From positions 1-64,000 of the forward strand of contig CBDCMH010000006.1 of assembly GCA_965218935.1 (NCBI GenBank): 64,000 nucleotides of DNA, read 5' to 3'. Position numbers and translations under genes: made by a program. The first letter of the stretch is position 1, and each line of letters opens with the position of its first letter. The notes under the pieces are model-generated. The model did not search any database. It saw only the letters and a program-made list of their open reading frames with translations, and had not been told where the DNA came from. Positions 61,500 to 64,000 of this stretch are shown here, piece by piece. The stretch is from JADFOI01 sp965218935 (GTDB lineage Bacteria > Acidobacteriota > UBA6911 > RPQK01 > JADFOI01).

Positions 61500-61876
61500 G
61501 GGCTGCCCCTGAGCGGACGGATCATAGCCCCAAAAGCCCACTGATCTTCTTGGTGCTCGGCGATAATGTAGTGCTCGGCCTCAAACTCTTTACCATCTTT
61601 GGTGACTGCTTTGAGCTTGAGAGGCTGACCGAGCAACGTAGGTGTCCCAGTTAGGAGAAAGCGGGAAAAGCCGAGATTGTGTGCGTCATGTAGGTTCCTT
61701 GGGATAATCGTCGTCAAAGTTTTGCCAAGGATCTCGTCAGAGGTCCACCCAAAAACTAACTGAAAGGTTTCGTTTACGTAAGTAATGTAGCCTTCGCGAT
61801 CTGCGATCACAACCGGCAAGTCGGTCTCACGCTTCATCTCATCGATTGTTTTCACGGGTTCTTTGTCGGAGATCAT
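61496..61876 (-). CDS. stand-alone PAS domain protein
   Basis: The 126-residue protein is a single PAS domain (LPVVIADREGYITYVNETFQ, LVFGWTSDEILGKTLTTIIP, SRFLLTGTPTLLGQPLKLKA, FGAMIRPL). A haem- or flavin-type ligand cannot be assigned. It overlaps the histidine kinase gene by four bases and probably acts as its sensor subunit or input partner. Confidence 0.85.
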   Translation of the reverse strand: MISDKEPVKTIDEMKRETDLPVVIADREGYITYVNETFQLVFGWTSDEILGKTLTTIIPRNLHDAHNLGFSRFLLTGTPTLLGQPLKLKAVTKDGKEFEAEHYIIAEHQEDQWAFGAMIRPLRGSP

Positions 61877-62259
61877 TTGTATTTTCTCTGATGGTCGAGA
61901 AGTTGCTCCTTGTTCATGAAGTTCCCCTCAAGTGTGTTTTTTTGCAAATGTTAAACTAGAAAGGAGTTAAAGGAAAGAAGAAGTCCCGGTTTTCAGCTTC
62001 TTCCTGTGCTAAGTAAGAAAAAATCTGTTTCAAGCAACTTATTGACTTCAACGTCAATTGGGAGTCTACTTCAAGGTAAGTAACATCAGGCTGGATGACT
62101 TAGAAGAATGAAACCAAACTTAGGGGGACAAGAGGGAAGCGCACAGCCAAGATGCGCTACTGTCTCGTGTTTTCATGAGACCGAGATCATCAGGATTTTT
62201 GCGTTGAGTGAGCCTTTTTTAAGATAGTAAAGTTTTTCACTTATAAGGAGGGACGGCTA
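61877..62259. other. divergent intergenic region
   Basis: No gene is seen in 383 bases separating the PAS/kinase pair from the amidohydrolase. Divergent promoters are expected. A clear Shine-Dalgarno, AAGGAGGGA, lies at 62245-62253 before ATG 62260. Confidence 0.45.
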
Positions 62260-64000
62260 ATGAGTCTATTCAACAAAAAACACTTTGCACTCTGGATAGG
62301 AGCGGCCGCTGTGCTGTTGCTAGGGGGTTCGTCTCGCGGACTTGAAGCCCAGCAACTGTCTGTGCCACCGGAAATTTTGGCCTACGCCGATATAGTGCTC
62401 TACAACGGCCAAGTCCTCACGGTGGACGACGACTTCAGCATCGCCGAAGCAGTCGCTATTCGCGATGGAAAATTCCTGGCCCTTGGTTCCGACCAGAGGA
62501 TTCGAGCCCTGGCCGGACCCAACACGCGGCAGATTGACCTGCGGGGAAAATCGGTGGTTCCGGGCTTCATTGACACTCACAATCACTACAACGGCTATGC
62601 CGAACGAGGTCTGATACCCCGAGTGATTTTTCAGAACCGCGCTCAGTGGGTGAAGGACATCAAGAAGCTGGTGGATGCCGCACAACCCGGGGAATGGGTC
62701 ATCCTCAGGTCAGGTAGAAATGTCGACCAACCCTGGGCCGAGTCCTCTTTTGGAATGACCAAAGAGGACCTGGATCCCATCTCGCCCAACAATCCGGTCT
62801 TTGTCTGGACCAGCCCGCCTGGCAACGACGCGACGATCAACAGCTACGCCCTGCGTATAGCCGAGATGCCACCGGATATCTCCGGTCTGATCAAGGATCC
62901 CGACACTGGAGAGCCAACCGGCTTTCTCACCAGTGAGGCTTACGGCCGCGTCTTTTATGAGATGCTTCCCTGGCCGGACCTGGAAAAGCTGGTACCGCTG
63001 TACATTGCTACCCAGAGGAAGTTCAATACTCAGGGGAAGACCACCGTGGGGGCGCGTTTTACACCCTATTCTATCTCAGTGCTTAAGATGATCTGGGAGC
63101 GCGGGCAAGCCAGCCTGCGCATGCGAGTTTTCCACGAGTTTGCCCGTACTGCCTACCGTCCGGAAGCAATCATCAAGCGGGTGGGCGACTTGAACGGTCT
63201 GGGTGACGATTGGCTGAAGGTTGGCGCGGCCAACATCGGTAATCCCGACGGAGCGGCGGGCGCGGGCCGGGCTTGGACGCGCAAGCCCAAACTGCCGGCC
63301 ATGAATCATTCCCCTGACCCGACCCAGCCAGACTATGGTTATGTTCCTTATTATCAAGACCGCCAGGGCAGCGATTGGAAGACCATTCCAATCTTGAGTC
63401 GTTACGGCTGGCGTATCCTCGGGATCCACACCGCAGGAGACCGGTCGGTGGATGAGTTGCTCGCCGCCTACGAGGAGGCCAACAGAGAAAAATCCATCGT
63501 CGGCCTCCGCCACGGCGTTGACCACTCTCTTATGATCCTCCCCGAGCACATCGAGGCGGCCAAGCGTCTGGGGCTGGTTTTCGGTGCAGAGGAGAACATG
63601 GCGGAGCGCGCCGAATCAATCTCCCGGGTCTATGGAGCAGACGAGGTTGTCAAAATGTCCCCCATAAGGACCATTATCGATGCCGGACTCATTGTGGGAA
63701 TGGAGGGACTTTTTAATACCGGTACTGATGACGACGGAAACGAGAGAACGCCAATGTGGTACATCGAGACGTTTGTGAGACGCGCCGATATCAAAACCGG
63801 TCGGATCTGGAACCCAGACGAACGAGTGACGCGCGAGCAGGCTCTGAGGATGTCCACTATCTGGGGCGCCTATTACCTGGGAGATGAGACAACTCTAGGC
63901 TCGATTGAGCCCGGCAAGCTGGCGGACCTGGTGATTCTGGACGGAGACTACATGGCGGTTCCAGAAGACAAGCTCTCCGACCTGAAAACTCTCATGACGG
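62260..64000 (+). CDS. exported YtcJ-like amidohydrolase (partial, runs off window)
   Basis: The frame is open from ATG 62260 to the window end (580 codons so far). A signal peptide (FALWIGAAAVLLLGGSSRGL) is followed by ADIVLYNGQVLTVDDDFSIA and the metal-binding HxH in VVPGFIDTHNHYNG. VGLRHGVDHSLMILPEHIEA and SIEPGKLADLVILDGDY near the end are family motifs of the Amidohydro_3/YtcJ group. These metal enzymes hydrolyse amide or urea-type bonds of unknown small molecules. Unlike the amidohydrolase at 9448-11121 it keeps HxH. AAGGAGGGA lies 6 nt before the start. Confidence 0.9.
   Translation, partial: MSLFNKKHFALWIGAAAVLLLGGSSRGLEAQQLSVPPEILAYADIVLYNGQVLTVDDDFSIAEAVAIRDGKFLALGSDQRIRALAGPNTRQIDLRGKSVVPGFIDTHNHYNGYAERGLIPRVIFQNRAQWVKDIKKLVDAAQPGEWVILRSGRNVDQPWAESSFGMTKEDLDPISPNNPVFVWTSPPGNDATINSYALRIAEMPPDISGLIKDPDTGEPTGFLTSEAYGRVFYEMLPWPDLEKLVPLYIATQRKFNTQGKTTVGARFTPYSISVLKMIWERGQASLRMRVFHEFARTAYRPEAIIKRVGDLNGLGDDWLKVGAANIGNPDGAAGAGRAWTRKPKLPAMNHSPDPTQPDYGYVPYYQDRQGSDWKTIPILSRYGWRILGIHTAGDRSVDELLAAYEEANREKSIVGLRHGVDHSLMILPEHIEAAKRLGLVFGAEENMAERAESISRVYGADEVVKMSPIRTIIDAGLIVGMEGLFNTGTDDDGNERTPMWYIETFVRRADIKTGRIWNPDERVTREQALRMSTIWGAYYLGDETTLGSIEPGKLADLVILDGDYMAVPEDKLSDLKTLMT

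Overview
The window is chromosomal DNA of moderately high G+C from a Gram-negative-type bacterium: it has an Omp85-like barrel, lipoproteins, Tat and Sec exports and PEP-CTERM proteins. The mixture suggests an uncultured Acidobacteriota member. The clues are a di-haem reaction-centre-cytochrome-like protein with a TPR tail, an ECF sigma/zinc-finger anti-sigma/DUF4097 operon, relics of TPR-tailed Ser/Thr kinases, and PEP-CTERM genes with sigma-54-type promoters. This assignment is inference; the window has no rRNA.

Layout. 0-1.7 kb: an unknown gene and proC. 1.7-6.4 kb: an IS3-family element with an IS1634-type element nested inside it, flanked by a truncated AraC gene and a truncated repeat protein. 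6.4-9.3 kb: REP-like repeats, a YdcF-like protein and a frameshifted sigma-54 activator. 9.4-16.6 kb: an amidohydrolase, a 17-residue-repeat protein with an endosialidase-chaperone end, an integrase fragment fused to a TPR relic, an S41-like peptidase and the di-haem cytochrome. 17-20.3 kb: the ECF operon and a divergent Fn3 protein. 20.5-27.5 kb: a YjbQ-like protein, a HAD phosphatase, a broken PEP-CTERM gene, a carbamoyltransferase, a thiC scrap, infA and an SLC13-type transporter. 28-38.2 kb: a pseudopilin-cyclase-lipoprotein run, a secreted kinase-like protein paired with an outer-membrane barrel, and two ADP/ATP-translocase-like genes. 38.4-46.2 kb: a glycosyltransferase, an LPG-synthase-like membrane protein, msrP, nagZ, a USP/NhaD pair and an intact PEP-CTERM gene. 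46.2-58.3 kb: two near-identical IS1182-like copies bracketing an Aas-like acyltransferase/ligase, an OpuC-type osmolyte transporter, ispH, a cupin, an rve-type IS and tRNA-Pro. 58.6-64 kb: a secreted alpha/beta hydrolase, a kinase relic, a PAS/histidine-kinase pair and a YtcJ-like amidohydrolase cut by the window end.

Three themes recur. (1) The window is rich in mobile DNA. The IS1182-like copies, the IS1634-type element and a 183-bp palindromic element all sit between CTAG tetranucleotides, often at TAG stop codons. (2) Five genes are broken by tiny indels (near 8358, 22800, 33300, 35155 and 37933), which means either gene decay or assembly error. (3) There is an envelope and signalling theme: an unusual exported protein with a kinase catalytic signature lies 16 bp downstream of an Omp85-like gene, and a duplicated ECF leader links an exported peptidase to the sigma-factor operon.
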